Source: Segatella hominis
Lineage (GTDB): Bacteria > Bacteroidota > Bacteroidia > Bacteroidales > Bacteroidaceae
Assembly (NCBI RefSeq): GCF_019249725.2
Contig: NZ_CP137559.1
Coordinates: 415,501 to 479,500 of the forward strand
Reading direction: 5' to 3'
Length of the DNA stretch: 64,000 bases
This document shows, piece after piece, positions 16,668 through 27,047 of this stretch. The notes beneath the pieces are model-generated. The model made no database searches. It was not told the origin of the DNA and worked only from the letters and a program-made list of their open reading frames with translations. Position numbers and translations under genes: made by a program. Every line of letters starts with the position of its first letter. Position 1 is the first letter of the stretch.

Positions 16668-17477
16668 ATGAATAGTGTTTTAGAAGGTCGTCCTGCCTTG
16701 AAAAAGGAGGTCGAGAAGATTGCAGAAGTTGCTGGATACCTTTGGCAAAACGGTTGGGCTGAACGTAATGGTGGTAATATCACTGTCAACATCACTGAGT
16801 TGGTGGACGACGAAATCAAGGCTTTGCCTGCCATCAGTGAGGTGAAGCAGATCGGTACAGCATTGCCTGCCTTGAAGGGATGTTATTTCTTCTGCAAGGG
16901 TACTGGCAAGCGTATGCGCGACTTGGCTCGTTGGCCTATGGATAATGGTTCTATCATCCGTATCTTAGACGATTGCGCCAGCTATGTGATTATTGCTGAT
17001 AATCCAGTAATGCCTACCTCTGAACTTCCAAGTCACTTGAGCGTTCATGCTCGTCTGATAGAGAAGGGAAGCAACTATAAGGCTACTGTTCATACTCATC
17101 CTATCGAGTTGATTGCCATGAGCCACAACAAGGCTTTTATGGGCAAGGATGTGTTGAGCAACTTGCTCTGGAGTATGATTCCAGAGACCAAGGCTTTCTG
17201 TCCGCTCGGTTTAGGTATCGTTCCTTACCAGTTGCCAGGCAGTCTGAAATTGGCTGAAGAGACTCTAAAGGAGTTGGAGGATTATGATGTAGTAATGTGG
17301 GAGAAGCATGGCGTCTTTGCTAAGGGTTTGGATGTGATGGATGCTTTCGATCAGATTGATGTACTCTCTAAGAGTGCTAAGATATATATCGACTCAAAAT
17401 GCATGGGTTACGAGCCTGCAGGAATGAGTCAGGAGGAGATGGCTGAAATGACTAAGGCTTTCAATCTCCCTCGATAA
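16668..17477 (+). CDS. rhaD: Rhamnulose-1-phosphate aldolase
   Basis: Class II zinc aldolase splitting L-rhamnulose 1-phosphate into dihydroxyacetone phosphate and L-lactaldehyde. About 269 residues. Motifs: NGWAERNGGNITVN at 28-41, GTGKRMRDLA near 78, and the zinc site VHTHPIELIAMSH at about 141-153, with a third histidine in WEKHGVFAKG. The open frame extends to 16602 but contains the promoter, so ATG 16668 is chosen. It stands alone with its own promoter, 11 kb from the other rha genes and in the opposite orientation; the Rhs island separates them. Confidence 0.93.
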   Translation: MNSVLEGRPALKKEVEKIAEVAGYLWQNGWAERNGGNITVNITELVDDEIKALPAISEVKQIGTALPALKGCYFFCKGTGKRMRDLARWPMDNGSIIRILDDCASYVIIADNPVMPTSELPSHLSVHARLIEKGSNYKATVHTHPIELIAMSHNKAFMGKDVLSNLLWSMIPETKAFCPLGLGIVPYQLPGSLKLAEETLKELEDYDVVMWEKHGVFAKGLDVMDAFDQIDVLSKSAKIYIDSKCMGYEPAGMSQEEMAEMTKAFNLPR

Positions 17478-17823
17478 ATATCGCTTCAAGTCTTCATTAT
17501 TATTTAAATTGTAACAAATATATAGTATCCTCAAATACATATATAAACCAAGATACATTTATTTATTTACATACAACTATGGTTTAGTAGATTTTAGTTT
17601 TGATGTGTTATGTGACACATGCTATAGGTTAGAATTTAGGTTTTAAGAGTAAAGATGATGCCCCCGGACATTGCGAAATGTTCGGGGGCTTGACAGTTTG
17701 CGAGCTAAAAACATGTTAAACTTTACAAATTGTTAGCTTAAAATTTGTAATTAAATAGAAAAAATACTATATTTGCAACATAGTTTAATAAAAACATTTT
17801 AACAACCTAATATAACAAAACGT
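17478..17823. promoter_or_regulatory. Intergenic region: hairpin and promoter of the Rhs island
   Basis: An A/T-rich stretch without genes. GCCCCCGGACATT (17660-17672) pairs with AATGTTCGGGGGC (17677-17689) over a GCGA tetraloop. This is a 13-bp stem that may end rhaD transcription, although the T-run is poor. A clear promoter follows: TTTG at 17744-17747 and TATATTTG at 17768-17775 with a 20-base spacer, serving the gene at 17824. Confidence 0.7.
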
Positions 17824-18855
17824 ATGGTGGTACTGGTTCATAAAAGGCTCCTGGTAATGATAGTATGCTTAGCATTTTATCAATACACTACATTTGCCCA
17901 GTCAATAACAGATCTACAAAATAAGCCACATATAGGTGACAAGATTGAACGTCAAGTTATAGAAGGTATATATTGCGGCAAAAAAGGAGACCATATTTTA
18001 TGGGATTTCTCCAATTGTACGTTCAAAGAAGAAAACTCTCCCATACGGGTTTCTTCCGATTCTTTGGGATTCCATTGTTCTGAAGCAGGACTGCAAAGCT
18101 ACTATCTTCTATCAGGAGATAGCCTTCTAAAACATGCCTTTCGCTCAAAACTAGAAGAAATAACATACAAGAAGCCGCAGATTGCAATGCTCTACCCTTT
18201 CACTTATAGTGATTCCATCTCTTCGTCCTTTTATGGCGAAGGAACTTTCTGTGACACTTACCAACTATCACATCATGGAACACGTACTATTATAGCAGAT
18301 GCGAAAGGCAGCATCATTCTACCAGACAATAAAATAATAAAAGAGGTATTGCGTGTACATACCGTTACTTCTAACAATATTTTGCTGGAAGGCATGGACG
18401 CTAACCTTGTTGACACGGCGACAACCAAGCAAGAACTTGCAGAGGATTACCTATGGTATGCCAAAGGATGCCGCTACCCTATATTTGAATATCACATAAG
18501 CACAAGCTATGGAAATGGCAAAAAAATCGGGACGCAATCAGCAGCCTATTGCTATCTTCCAAACAACCTCATGGACAATGTTGTATCTCTGAAAGAAACA
18601 CGTATCCCTATGGATTATAAAGTTTCACAAATGGGTTGTTCTATTCTAATATCCTATTCTACAAAGAGTGATGCAACCATTAATTTCATCATCACTAATA
18701 CGATGGGAGTGGTATGTCAAAACAAGACATATAGCGGCAAAGCCGGTGAGAATCATAATGCTAGCTTCAACTGTTATGGTTATCCTAGTGGTGAATACAT
18801 TCTATATGTCAATGTAAATGGCATAGTTAACAGCGAAAAGTTCCATCTAAAGTAA
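17824..18855 (+). CDS. Secreted protein of unknown function with T9SS-like C-terminal domain
   Basis: 343 residues; family not recognised. N-terminal signal peptide (LLVMIVCLAFYQYTTFAQ). The last 75 residues resemble a type A T9SS sorting domain: beta strands ending in NCYGYPSGEYILYVNVNG and a final SEKFHLK. It is the first gene of a + strand transcription unit, 13 bp before the large YD-repeat-like protein, and is probably exported together with the Rhs components. A scaffold or delivery role is inference from context. Base composition is visibly more A/T-rich than the neighbouring rha and PUL genes. Confidence 0.6.
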   Translation: MVVLVHKRLLVMIVCLAFYQYTTFAQSITDLQNKPHIGDKIERQVIEGIYCGKKGDHILWDFSNCTFKEENSPIRVSSDSLGFHCSEAGLQSYYLLSGDSLLKHAFRSKLEEITYKKPQIAMLYPFTYSDSISSSFYGEGTFCDTYQLSHHGTRTIIADAKGSIILPDNKIIKEVLRVHTVTSNNILLEGMDANLVDTATTKQELAEDYLWYAKGCRYPIFEYHISTSYGNGKKIGTQSAAYCYLPNNLMDNVVSLKETRIPMDYKVSQMGCSILISYSTKSDATINFIITNTMGVVCQNKTYSGKAGENHNASFNCYGYPSGEYILYVNVNGIVNSEKFHLK

Positions 18856-18868
18856 AAAATATACTATT

Positions 18869-21853
18869 ATGAAACAAAAGTACCCAATACTCATGTCCAT
18901 TTGCATACAGTTACTGTTTTGCAATATTCTTTCGGCACAGAACTACAACCTTAGGATAGATGGACTAGGCTCAAAAAATTATGTTCAGACACCAGAAATG
19001 AGTGCTATTAGAAAAGTAGCCTTATCTTCCGTAAATTATAGTACAGGAACTGTAGGTATCCGCATTCCTTTATTCAACATAGAATGTGGTGACTTAAGCC
19101 TACCGATATACTTGTCTTACAACTCCACAGGTATCAAGGTAAATGAACCTAGTGGATGGGTAGGTCAAAACTGGACTCTCCATGCAGAACCTATCCTAAC
19201 AAGAAATCTAAGAGGACATTGTGACAATAATGGAGACTTCAATTTTTATAAAGACAGGAATAGTTATTATTGGATGCGCAAATACCTTGACAATAACATA
19301 CTATGCACTGATGACATCATGCCAGATGAATATAATTTCACCTTGCTTGAAGGAGGAGGCATGTTTATGTATGGCAGTAATGAAGAAGGAAAAAGCAAAT
19401 TTGTTTGCCTACCTTATGATGACATAGAGATTTCTGGTGGGGGAGAATGTATTTCTATAACAGATCCACTTGGTATAAAATATTCGTATAGTGGGGGAGT
19501 TGACTATTCTTTTAGTCCATTAATGTATAAAACAGCATGGCATGCTTCGACCGTAACGGCAGCCAATGGTTTAGACTGTATTTCTTTTAAATATAACAAT
19601 ATACAACGAGTAAATATAGAAAGGCATGAGGATCATATGGTTGTTGTAGATGATTACATCCCAGCAAACCCTTTTAACACTAGTGCTGGATGCACGAAAT
19701 TTGACCAAATCCAAGCAAGTTGGCTAGAAACTAGTCCTGATGCAGAGGAATTATTCAGAATGCCAGTCATCTATCAGACTTTTGATGACCAAACAAAAAG
19801 TTACCAAATGGACGACAATCATAATTTGGTAGATGATGGAAGAGCTATTGACAAAATAAGCTACTATCCAAACGTCAGTTATGAGTATCAACACCTTTCA
19901 GAAATTTCTTTTTCAGGTAACAAGGTTACATTTACTGTTGATAATAATAAGAATTTATCCAGTATCACATTCATGAACAACAAAGGACAAACCGTCAAGC
20001 ACTTTATATTAGATTACGAGTTGTCACGTGACAGATATTATCTTACAAATATCAAAGAATTATCTACAGACAATAAGGTTGTATCTTCCTACCATCTAAA
20101 TTATAACCCTACAGGAGAGGTATGCCGTCCTGGTGGAAGAGCCTATGATTTTTGGGGCTATAACAATTCTGACTATCTGTATGATTATATATCTTTGGTA
20201 CCAAAGATGAAATTATATACCCACAGGTATAACTCCAGTATGGAAATTGTTAGGGACAGTTTGACCATAGGCGGTGACCCAGATAACTGGATAAAGAAAG
20301 TTAGACATGCGGATGAATACTATATGCAATGTGGTATGCTGTCTGGTATAGAGCATCCTACGGGTGCAAAGGAAACATTCGTGTGGGAAGCAAACAAGGC
20401 AAGAATAGAAGACCGTTTCTATAATACAGAAAATAGTGTATTCAGAATCACAGAAGAATTAGATGGAAAGGACGGAATCTATACAATGGGAGGATTAAGA
20501 ATCAAAGAAATAAATATTATAGAAAACGGTGAATGCAAATTAAAAAGAACCTTCAAATATGGAAAGAAGGAAGACGGCACTGGCACTACGCCCCTACGAG
20601 ATGGAATCAACTACTTCATGCGCACCCAAACCAAGATTTATGACAATCAGTTAATTCGTCAAAACCTTGGTAAAAGCCAATCTAGATACCGCACCTTGAG
20701 CAGTAGCCCAATTATTCCATTTACCTATTACAATGGCTCATCTGTCATGTACGATATGGTAACGGAATACACCTATTCCAATGATGCACCTTGCTACAAA
20801 ACCATATACAGCTATAAATTGCCAGAGCTAGTAGGTAACGATGTGCTGACAGAATTAGATGTTTGGGATTTCCATTTACATAATTACGACAAATGGTTTT
20901 CTGATTATCTTCGTTCCAAAGAAACATATGAAAAAACAAATACTGGATTCAAGCTCGTGTCTTCGGATTATTACGACTATGATATGAATTCTCATAAATC
21001 AAGCTATACGGTAAGAGGTTGGGAGTACAGAAATGATTTCCATGAAAATTTCTCTGATGAGGATTTCGATCTAATAAGCAATATTGCTTATTCATCATGT
21101 AAAGATTATTATGTTACTCCGAAGGCCAAACTGCTGAGGGCGCATGCTCATACGGAAGTTATGACGAATGGGGTAAGAATGAGCAATCTGCAAACTTATA
21201 ATTACGACAACCCTTCCGATATACGAATGACCTCGCAGACAACAAGTAGAAGCGATGATAAGTATAGCATATATACTTCATATCCTTCGAGCATAAACAA
21301 TGGTATTTATGCAGATATGGTAAAAAAGAACATGTTAGATTACCCAGTGGAGGAGCGAGTGGAGCGTAATGGTAAAGTCATCTCTGCCAGACTGATGACA
21401 TATAGCTGCCAAGATGGTAGCTTTTATCCAAATAAGATATATACTTACACCCCTGGAGCATCGGCATGCGCCTTTAATAGTTTTGTCAAATATTCTGGGA
21501 CTGAGATTAATAATCTGTATGTTCCACTGCTTGACATCGGATATAAGAATGGACGCATTGAACATTTGACAGACCAGCAAGGTATAACAACCTATTACAC
21601 ATGGGATACAACACGGCAGTACCCTATCCTTGAAAGAAAGGTTGGAGGTAGCGTGACACACGAACGTACATTTACTTATATCCCTTGCGTAGGCATGACT
21701 TCTGAAACCAAACCTAACAAAGACGTCATGTCTTATAGTTATGATACAGCAGGAAGACTGGCTGAGATAAAGGACTGCAATGGAAAATCATTGTGGAAAT
21801 ATCTTTATAGGTATATCTCCGGTGCTGCAATCAGTGGTAAAATGAACTATTAA
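18869..21853 (+). CDS. Secreted Rhs/YD-repeat-related protein (N-terminal half of a split Rhs system)
   Basis: 994 residues with a signal peptide (ICIQLLFCNILSAQ). The N-terminal block, VNYSTGTVGIRIPLFNIECGDLSLPIYLSYNSTGIKVNEPSGWVGQ across two stretches, is the typical opening of large Bacteroidota YD-repeat proteins. Later parts contain Tyr-rich beta repeats (YNYDNPSDIR, YSYDTAGRLAEIKDCNGK) of Rhs type. No toxin tip or Rhs core is present, and the protein ends at the last repeat. It is followed 19 bp later by a second Rhs protein starting with its own signal peptide. The two may together form a shell that other bacteria encode as one chain; that is inference. Confidence 0.75.
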   Translation: MKQKYPILMSICIQLLFCNILSAQNYNLRIDGLGSKNYVQTPEMSAIRKVALSSVNYSTGTVGIRIPLFNIECGDLSLPIYLSYNSTGIKVNEPSGWVGQNWTLHAEPILTRNLRGHCDNNGDFNFYKDRNSYYWMRKYLDNNILCTDDIMPDEYNFTLLEGGGMFMYGSNEEGKSKFVCLPYDDIEISGGGECISITDPLGIKYSYSGGVDYSFSPLMYKTAWHASTVTAANGLDCISFKYNNIQRVNIERHEDHMVVVDDYIPANPFNTSAGCTKFDQIQASWLETSPDAEELFRMPVIYQTFDDQTKSYQMDDNHNLVDDGRAIDKISYYPNVSYEYQHLSEISFSGNKVTFTVDNNKNLSSITFMNNKGQTVKHFILDYELSRDRYYLTNIKELSTDNKVVSSYHLNYNPTGEVCRPGGRAYDFWGYNNSDYLYDYISLVPKMKLYTHRYNSSMEIVRDSLTIGGDPDNWIKKVRHADEYYMQCGMLSGIEHPTGAKETFVWEANKARIEDRFYNTENSVFRITEELDGKDGIYTMGGLRIKEINIIENGECKLKRTFKYGKKEDGTGTTPLRDGINYFMRTQTKIYDNQLIRQNLGKSQSRYRTLSSSPIIPFTYYNGSSVMYDMVTEYTYSNDAPCYKTIYSYKLPELVGNDVLTELDVWDFHLHNYDKWFSDYLRSKETYEKTNTGFKLVSSDYYDYDMNSHKSSYTVRGWEYRNDFHENFSDEDFDLISNIAYSSCKDYYVTPKAKLLRAHAHTEVMTNGVRMSNLQTYNYDNPSDIRMTSQTTSRSDDKYSIYTSYPSSINNGIYADMVKKNMLDYPVEERVERNGKVISARLMTYSCQDGSFYPNKIYTYTPGASACAFNSFVKYSGTEINNLYVPLLDIGYKNGRIEHLTDQQGITTYYTWDTTRQYPILERKVGGSVTHERTFTYIPCVGMTSETKPNKDVMSYSYDTAGRLAEIKDCNGKSLWKYLYRYISGAAISGKMNY

Positions 21854-21872
21854 TTATCTAGTTTAGTAAAAA

Positions 21873-24800
21873 ATGACCAATAAGATTCTTTCCACATTAG
21901 TATTACTTTGCACCTTGGCATCCCTAGATGTCAAGGCGCAGTCTGATGTCCATAATTATGTCATCAAATCCTCCATGTTGGACGAGCAAGGACTGAACTC
22001 CGTGACTACCATCGAATACTACGATGGACTGGGACGCAAGGAGCAGGTGGTCAGTAATGGAGTAAAACCAGAAAATCCATCCAAGACTCTGCTCTCACGC
22101 ACCATCTACGATGACAGAGGCAACGAATGGAAGAAATTCCTGCCTGTACCTACCACTGGGTTGGATTATCAGACCAATATCTCTTACAAGCATGATGACT
22201 CAAAGGCATTGTCCGCCATAACCTATGATGCACTCGACCGCCCTGTTTTTGCCACAATTCCTGGCAACGACATGGGAGGAAGGGGAAAGAAGCATGAGTA
22301 TCTGGCAAATAAGGCCAACAGTGTCAAGAAATACACAGTCTCGGATGATGGAACCTTGGCACAAAAAGGGTATTACCCTGAGGGTGCCTTGTCATGGGAA
22401 CGCATCACAGACGAGGACAACAACATAACGGACATATACACCGACCTACTCGAGCAAAAGGTACTGGAGCGTCATGCCACGAGCAAAGGCATGGTGGACA
22501 CCTACTTCGTATATAACGATTGCTCGAAGCTATGCTATGTTCTTCAGCCTATGTACCAACAAGAGGCAGACTTGGACAAGTTTGCCTTTCAGTATCGATA
22601 CGACAATCGGGGAAGAATGGTCGAAAAGACCATCCCTGGTTGCGAGAAGATTACTTACACTTACGATAACGCAGACCGTATACTCACCATGCAGGACGGA
22701 GAGATGCGCAAGAAGGGATTGTCAAGGCATTATACCTACGACAGTTTGGGACGCATAAGCTCCCAAACGCTCTATCAGGGAAATGCCATCCACGGCATCG
22801 AGCAAAGAAACTATTACGACGGAGACTATAGCCTTATTAACGGCAATAATGGTACACTGACTGCGGAAGCAAGGAACATTCTTGCTTACTCTGGGGACAT
22901 GAGTACCACAAGCGCCCAAAGAAATGAGTTGGGTAATACATTCGCTTGTGTACAAACACAGCTTGCCAGTGATGGAACGGAAATCGTAACAGCAATGTAT
23001 TACGACCAGAAAGGGCGTGTCATGGAGAAGAATTCCAAGTTGTTGGACAATCATCTCCGACGTGAGCAATTCTCTTATACTTTTACCGGCAAGGTACTCA
23101 CACATACCATCCTTGACTACAAGGGTGCAAAAGAAGTGTTTCGGAGTGTAACCACCAACAACTATGATGCGGCAACTGGCATTCTCACATCTATTGATGT
23201 GACTACTTCCGCCAACGGAGGAAACGAGGCGAAGAAACGAACTGCCGCTTTTGAGTATGATGACTATGGAAGAATTTACTCAACAACTCATGGCTCAGTC
23301 GTACAAAAGACGGAATTTAATGTGCGCGACTGGCCTACGAGACTTGCATCGGACAACTTCAACGAACGATTATATTACACTGATCAATTCTTCAACGGCA
23401 ATGTAAGCAGAGTATATTGCACAGGTCCTTATTACGATTACAGTTACAAGTTTGACTACGACAAGTTGAATCGACTGACATCGGCTGATTACATCAACTA
23501 TGATGAGAATGAACTGGCATGGACTGAGCCTGACTTCAGTGAATATGCGAGCTATGATGACAACGGAAACATAACTCGCTTACAGCGCATTGGCTTCCCT
23601 GACGAGCATGAGCCCACCACCTTCCTGGACGACTTAGACATGTCATACAATGGAAATCAACTAAGTGAGGTCGAAGACAAAGCAAACGACATCACTTACA
23701 TGACCACTACAAACTTCATACAAAACAGCAAGTTACCTGCCAGGTACACCTACAATGCAAATGGTGGTATGGAGACGGATGTGAACAACGGCGTTGTATT
23801 CATGGAATACGACAACTTTGGATATGCAAAGGCTGTCTACTTCAAGAATGGAAGCAGCATCGAATATGTACATACCTCAGATGGAGAGAAGCTGAAGGAG
23901 ACATACACTACTTCTGTCCCAAACATCACCAAGCCTGTCGGTTTACCATTCTCCCTTGCTCCTCCCGAGATACAAAGCGTCATCACCAAAGACTACTGGG
24001 GCACGGACATCATTTGCAAGAACGGCACACCACAGCAATTCTTCTTTGATGGTGGTTTTGCGAACATCAAGGGCAACGAGTTGTCGTGGCATTACTACGT
24101 CAAGGACCATCTCGGCAGCAACAGAATCGTCCAGGACGAGAAGGGTAAAGTAGAAGCTACATACAACTTCTATCCGTTCGGTGGCTACTTCGACCATTGC
24201 GAGGAACTATACACACACAATATTTCCCAACCTTTTACGTTTCAAGGTAAGGAATACACAGGCATGTACGGGCTTGGAATGTTCGACTTCGGGGCTCGCC
24301 TACATGCACCACTCATTGGAAGATGGACGAGTGTTGACCAACTGAGCGAGAAGTACTACAGCTGGAGTCCCTATGTCTTCTGCCTGAACAATCCTGTAAG
24401 AAACACAGATTCGGACGGTCGTATTGTTGAGACAGGATGGGATGCCGCCAATGTGGCAATGGATGCCACAAGCCTCATAGCCAATGCCGCAACGGGAAAC
24501 TATTGGTCGGCGGCAGTTGACGGTGCCGCCCTGATATATGATGTAGCTGCTACTGCCGTACCAGGGTTACCTGGTGGTGCTGGGGCGGCATTGAAGGCCT
24601 ATCGTGCGAGCAAGGTTGTTGTTCATACGGCGCAAACTGCAAAGACTGTATTGAGAGCTACAAGATATAATTATCGAAGTGTCTTGCAAAAAGTCACAGG
24701 TAAAATAGGAAAGGGCTATGAGGCTCACCACACCTTACCTCAAAAATATAGAACGAGATTTGAAAAATTAGGAATAAACATAGATGAGCCAGGCAATGTC

Positions 24801-24968
24801 GTTTGGCGTGAAGCAAATGGACATCGAAAGAAAAGCAATGCTTTGACTAGCGAATGGACTCGGTTTATGGCTAGAGGTAAGTCGCCAACAAAGAAACAAA
24901 TTTATCAGTTCCGAGATAAAATGGAGAAAAAATATTTTGGCAACAAATATGACACTCCAACTAAATAA
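21873..24968 (+). CDS. Secreted Rhs toxin with C-terminal HNH/Endo VII (AHH-like) nuclease
   Basis: 1031 residues. Signal peptide LSTLVLLCTLASLDVKAQ, then the Bacteroidota DUF6443-type opening (IEYYDGLGRKEQVV), many YD repeats, and the Rhs core at about 770-850: HYYVKDHLGSNRIVQDEKG, FYPFGGY, FTFQGKEYTGMYGLGMFDFG, GRWTSVDQLSEKYYSWSPYV. The usual DPxG is DSDG here. A hydrophobic pre-toxin stretch (VAATAVPGLPGGAGAALKAY) leads to a tip of about 100 residues with GYEAHHTLPQKYR, EPGNVVWREANGHRKK and KKYFGNK. The AHH motif and later histidine suggest a DNase. The gene 20 bp downstream is the likely immunity gene. This is the only intact toxin of the island. Confidence 0.83.
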   Translation: MTNKILSTLVLLCTLASLDVKAQSDVHNYVIKSSMLDEQGLNSVTTIEYYDGLGRKEQVVSNGVKPENPSKTLLSRTIYDDRGNEWKKFLPVPTTGLDYQTNISYKHDDSKALSAITYDALDRPVFATIPGNDMGGRGKKHEYLANKANSVKKYTVSDDGTLAQKGYYPEGALSWERITDEDNNITDIYTDLLEQKVLERHATSKGMVDTYFVYNDCSKLCYVLQPMYQQEADLDKFAFQYRYDNRGRMVEKTIPGCEKITYTYDNADRILTMQDGEMRKKGLSRHYTYDSLGRISSQTLYQGNAIHGIEQRNYYDGDYSLINGNNGTLTAEARNILAYSGDMSTTSAQRNELGNTFACVQTQLASDGTEIVTAMYYDQKGRVMEKNSKLLDNHLRREQFSYTFTGKVLTHTILDYKGAKEVFRSVTTNNYDAATGILTSIDVTTSANGGNEAKKRTAAFEYDDYGRIYSTTHGSVVQKTEFNVRDWPTRLASDNFNERLYYTDQFFNGNVSRVYCTGPYYDYSYKFDYDKLNRLTSADYINYDENELAWTEPDFSEYASYDDNGNITRLQRIGFPDEHEPTTFLDDLDMSYNGNQLSEVEDKANDITYMTTTNFIQNSKLPARYTYNANGGMETDVNNGVVFMEYDNFGYAKAVYFKNGSSIEYVHTSDGEKLKETYTTSVPNITKPVGLPFSLAPPEIQSVITKDYWGTDIICKNGTPQQFFFDGGFANIKGNELSWHYYVKDHLGSNRIVQDEKGKVEATYNFYPFGGYFDHCEELYTHNISQPFTFQGKEYTGMYGLGMFDFGARLHAPLIGRWTSVDQLSEKYYSWSPYVFCLNNPVRNTDSDGRIVETGWDAANVAMDATSLIANAATGNYWSAAVDGAALIYDVAATAVPGLPGGAGAALKAYRASKVVVHTAQTAKTVLRATRYNYRSVLQKVTGKIGKGYEAHHTLPQKYRTRFEKLGINIDEPGNVVWREANGHRKKSNALTSEWTRFMARGKSPTKKQIYQFRDKMEKKYFGNKYDTPTK

Positions 24969-24988
24969 TCTTAAAAACGTTATAAAAT

Positions 24989-25564
24989 ATGATTACATTT
25001 TATTATTTTACTCATCGCTTTAAAAGAAGTATGTTGGAAATTATCCCTACAGAACCTTCTTTTGACTTGTCATGGGAACACGTAAGTCCACTTTACAAAG
25101 AACAGTTTCTTGCTAATGTTACATTTTCTGTAGTAACAGGAAAAAAAAGTTATGATATTATTCGTGTTAACCAAGACATTGGAGTTTTCTATTCGAAAAA
25201 AATTATTAATGTATTGTCTCAATTTGTGGATATGTCTGACAAATGTTACCCAATAAAGATAGAGGGTCTAGAAGAGCAATATTATGTCATTTATAATTTA
25301 GAAGCATATCCTTACTGGAATAGAGATGAAGATACATTTTTGTATGATCCTTGCTATTTTGGGATGCAGGATCCTTCTACTCCTATTTTCGGTATTGAAG
25401 GAACATTGTTTATAATGGTATCGGAAGAAGTTAAGAATGCTTTGTTAAAAAATAAAGTCTCGAACATTGAATTGATAGAAAGCTTTGGCTGTTCCTTAGA
25501 AGAATACAAAGAAATAAAGAAATCTAAGTTTAAACCAGAAGTTCATGCTTACAGAGACAGATAA
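24989..25564 (+). CDS. Putative immunity protein for the Rhs nuclease
   Basis: 191 residues, no signal peptide. It lies 20 bp after the toxin stop and 5 bp before the next Rhs copy, the position of an immunity gene. The second half resembles DUF1629/Imm11-type immunity proteins: YYVIYNLEAYPYW, FGIEGTLFIMVSEEVKNALLKN, ELIESFGCSLEEYKE. A paralogue lies at 27048-27620, with an identical last 16 residues (IKKSKFKPEVHAYRDR). The binding partner is inferred from order only. Very A/T-rich. Confidence 0.7.
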   Translation: MITFYYFTHRFKRSMLEIIPTEPSFDLSWEHVSPLYKEQFLANVTFSVVTGKKSYDIIRVNQDIGVFYSKKIINVLSQFVDMSDKCYPIKIEGLEEQYYVIYNLEAYPYWNRDEDTFLYDPCYFGMQDPSTPIFGIEGTLFIMVSEEVKNALLKNKVSNIELIESFGCSLEEYKEIKKSKFKPEVHAYRDR

Positions 25565-25569
25565 CAAAT

Positions 25570-27036
25570 ATGACAAATAGAATTCTTTCCACATTAGTAT
25601 TACTTTGCACCTTAGCATCCCTAGATGTCAAGGCGCAGTCTGATGATCACAATTACATCGCCAAGTCTTCCATGCAGGATGAACAAGGAAAGAACTCTGT
25701 GGTCACAGTAGAATACTACGATGGACTGGGACGCAAGGAACAAGTAGTCACCAATGAAGTAAGACCAGAAAATCCTTCCAAGACTTTGCTCTCTCGCATC
25801 ATTTACGATGACAGGGGAAACGAATGGAAGAAATTCCTGCCTGTGACAACAATAGGGTTGGAGTACCAGACTAACGTCTCATACAAGCATAATGACTCCG
25901 AGGCATTGTCTGCCATAACTTATGATGCCCTCGACCGCCTAACTTTTGCCACAACTCCTGGCGGCGACATGGGAGGGCGAGGAAAGAAACATGAGTATTT
26001 GGCAAACAAGGCTAACAGCGTCAAGAAATATGTAGTCGCTGATGATGGAAGCTTGGTACAAAAAGGTTATTACCTAGAAGCGGCCTTGTCTTGGGAACGC
26101 ATCACCGACGAGGACAACAACGTAACGGACATCTACACCAACTTGCTGGGACAAAAGGTGCTTGAGCGGCATGTCATGGCACAAGGGGCGGTGGACACCT
26201 ACTTTGTGTACAATGACTGCTATAAACTGTGCTATGTCCTTCAGCCAATGTACCAGCAGGAGGCAGACTTGGACAAGTTTGCCTTCCAGTACCGATACGA
26301 CAACCGGGGAAGAATGGTTGAGAAGACCATCCCTGGCTGTGAGAAAATCAGTTATACCTATGATGACGCAGACCGTCTGCTTACCATGCAGGACGGAGAG
26401 ATGCGCAAGAAGGGCTTGTCAAGGCACTATGCCTACGACGGCCTTGGGCGCATGACGGCACAGGCGCTCTATCAGGGAAACGCCATCTACGGCATCGAGC
26501 AAAGGAACTATTACGACGGAGACTAGAGCCTTATAAGCGACAATGGCAATACTCTTGCTGCGGAAGCAAGGAACATGCTTGCTTACTCTGGAGTCATGGG
26601 CGTAACAAGTGCCCAAAGAAAAGAGTTAGGCAACACGTTCGCCTGCGTGCAAACGCAACTTGCAAGCGATGGAACAGACATCGTGACAGCGATGTATTAC
26701 GACCAGAAAGGGCGTGTCATGGAGAAGAATTCCAAGTTGTTGGACAATCATCTCCGACGTGAGCAATTCTCTTATACTTTTACCGGCAAGGTACTCACAC
26801 ATACCATCCTTGACTACAAGGGTGCAAAAGAAGTGTTTCGGAGTGTAACCACCAACAACTATGATGCGGCAACTGGCATTCTCACATCTTTTACGTTTCA
26901 AGGTAAGGAATATACAGGCATGAATTTTATGATAAATCATAAAGGTAAGCCAACCAAAACTCAAGTGACAAATTTTCGAGATCAATTAGAAAAAAAATAT
27001 TTTGGTAATAAAATTGGTGATACACCAACAAATTAA
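25570..27036 (+). pseudogene. Second Rhs copy, with an in-frame TAG and large internal deletion
   Basis: Begins MTNRILSTLVLLCTLASLDV, a near copy of the intact Rhs gene, and follows it through the YD repeats. A TAG at 26524-26526 replaces the TAT of GDYSLI in the intact copy; the frame then continues open to 27036. At about 26889 the sequence jumps from GILTS to FTFQGKEYTGM, skipping roughly 1 kb present in the first copy, then jumps again into the last residues of a toxin (KTQVTNFRDQLEKKYFGNK). That tail is clearly related to the first toxin's end. The block from about 26700 to 26888 appears identical to 22999-23187, unlike the more diverged sequence before it. The catalytic part is lost, so it is not a working toxin. 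Confidence 0.85.
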
Positions 27037-27047
27037 AATAAAAAAAT

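Noticed and set aside
17824..18855. Type VI secretion or phage link for the Rhs island
   Set aside because: No VgrG, PAAR, Hcp or phage gene is present, and the Rhs proteins have Sec signal peptides.
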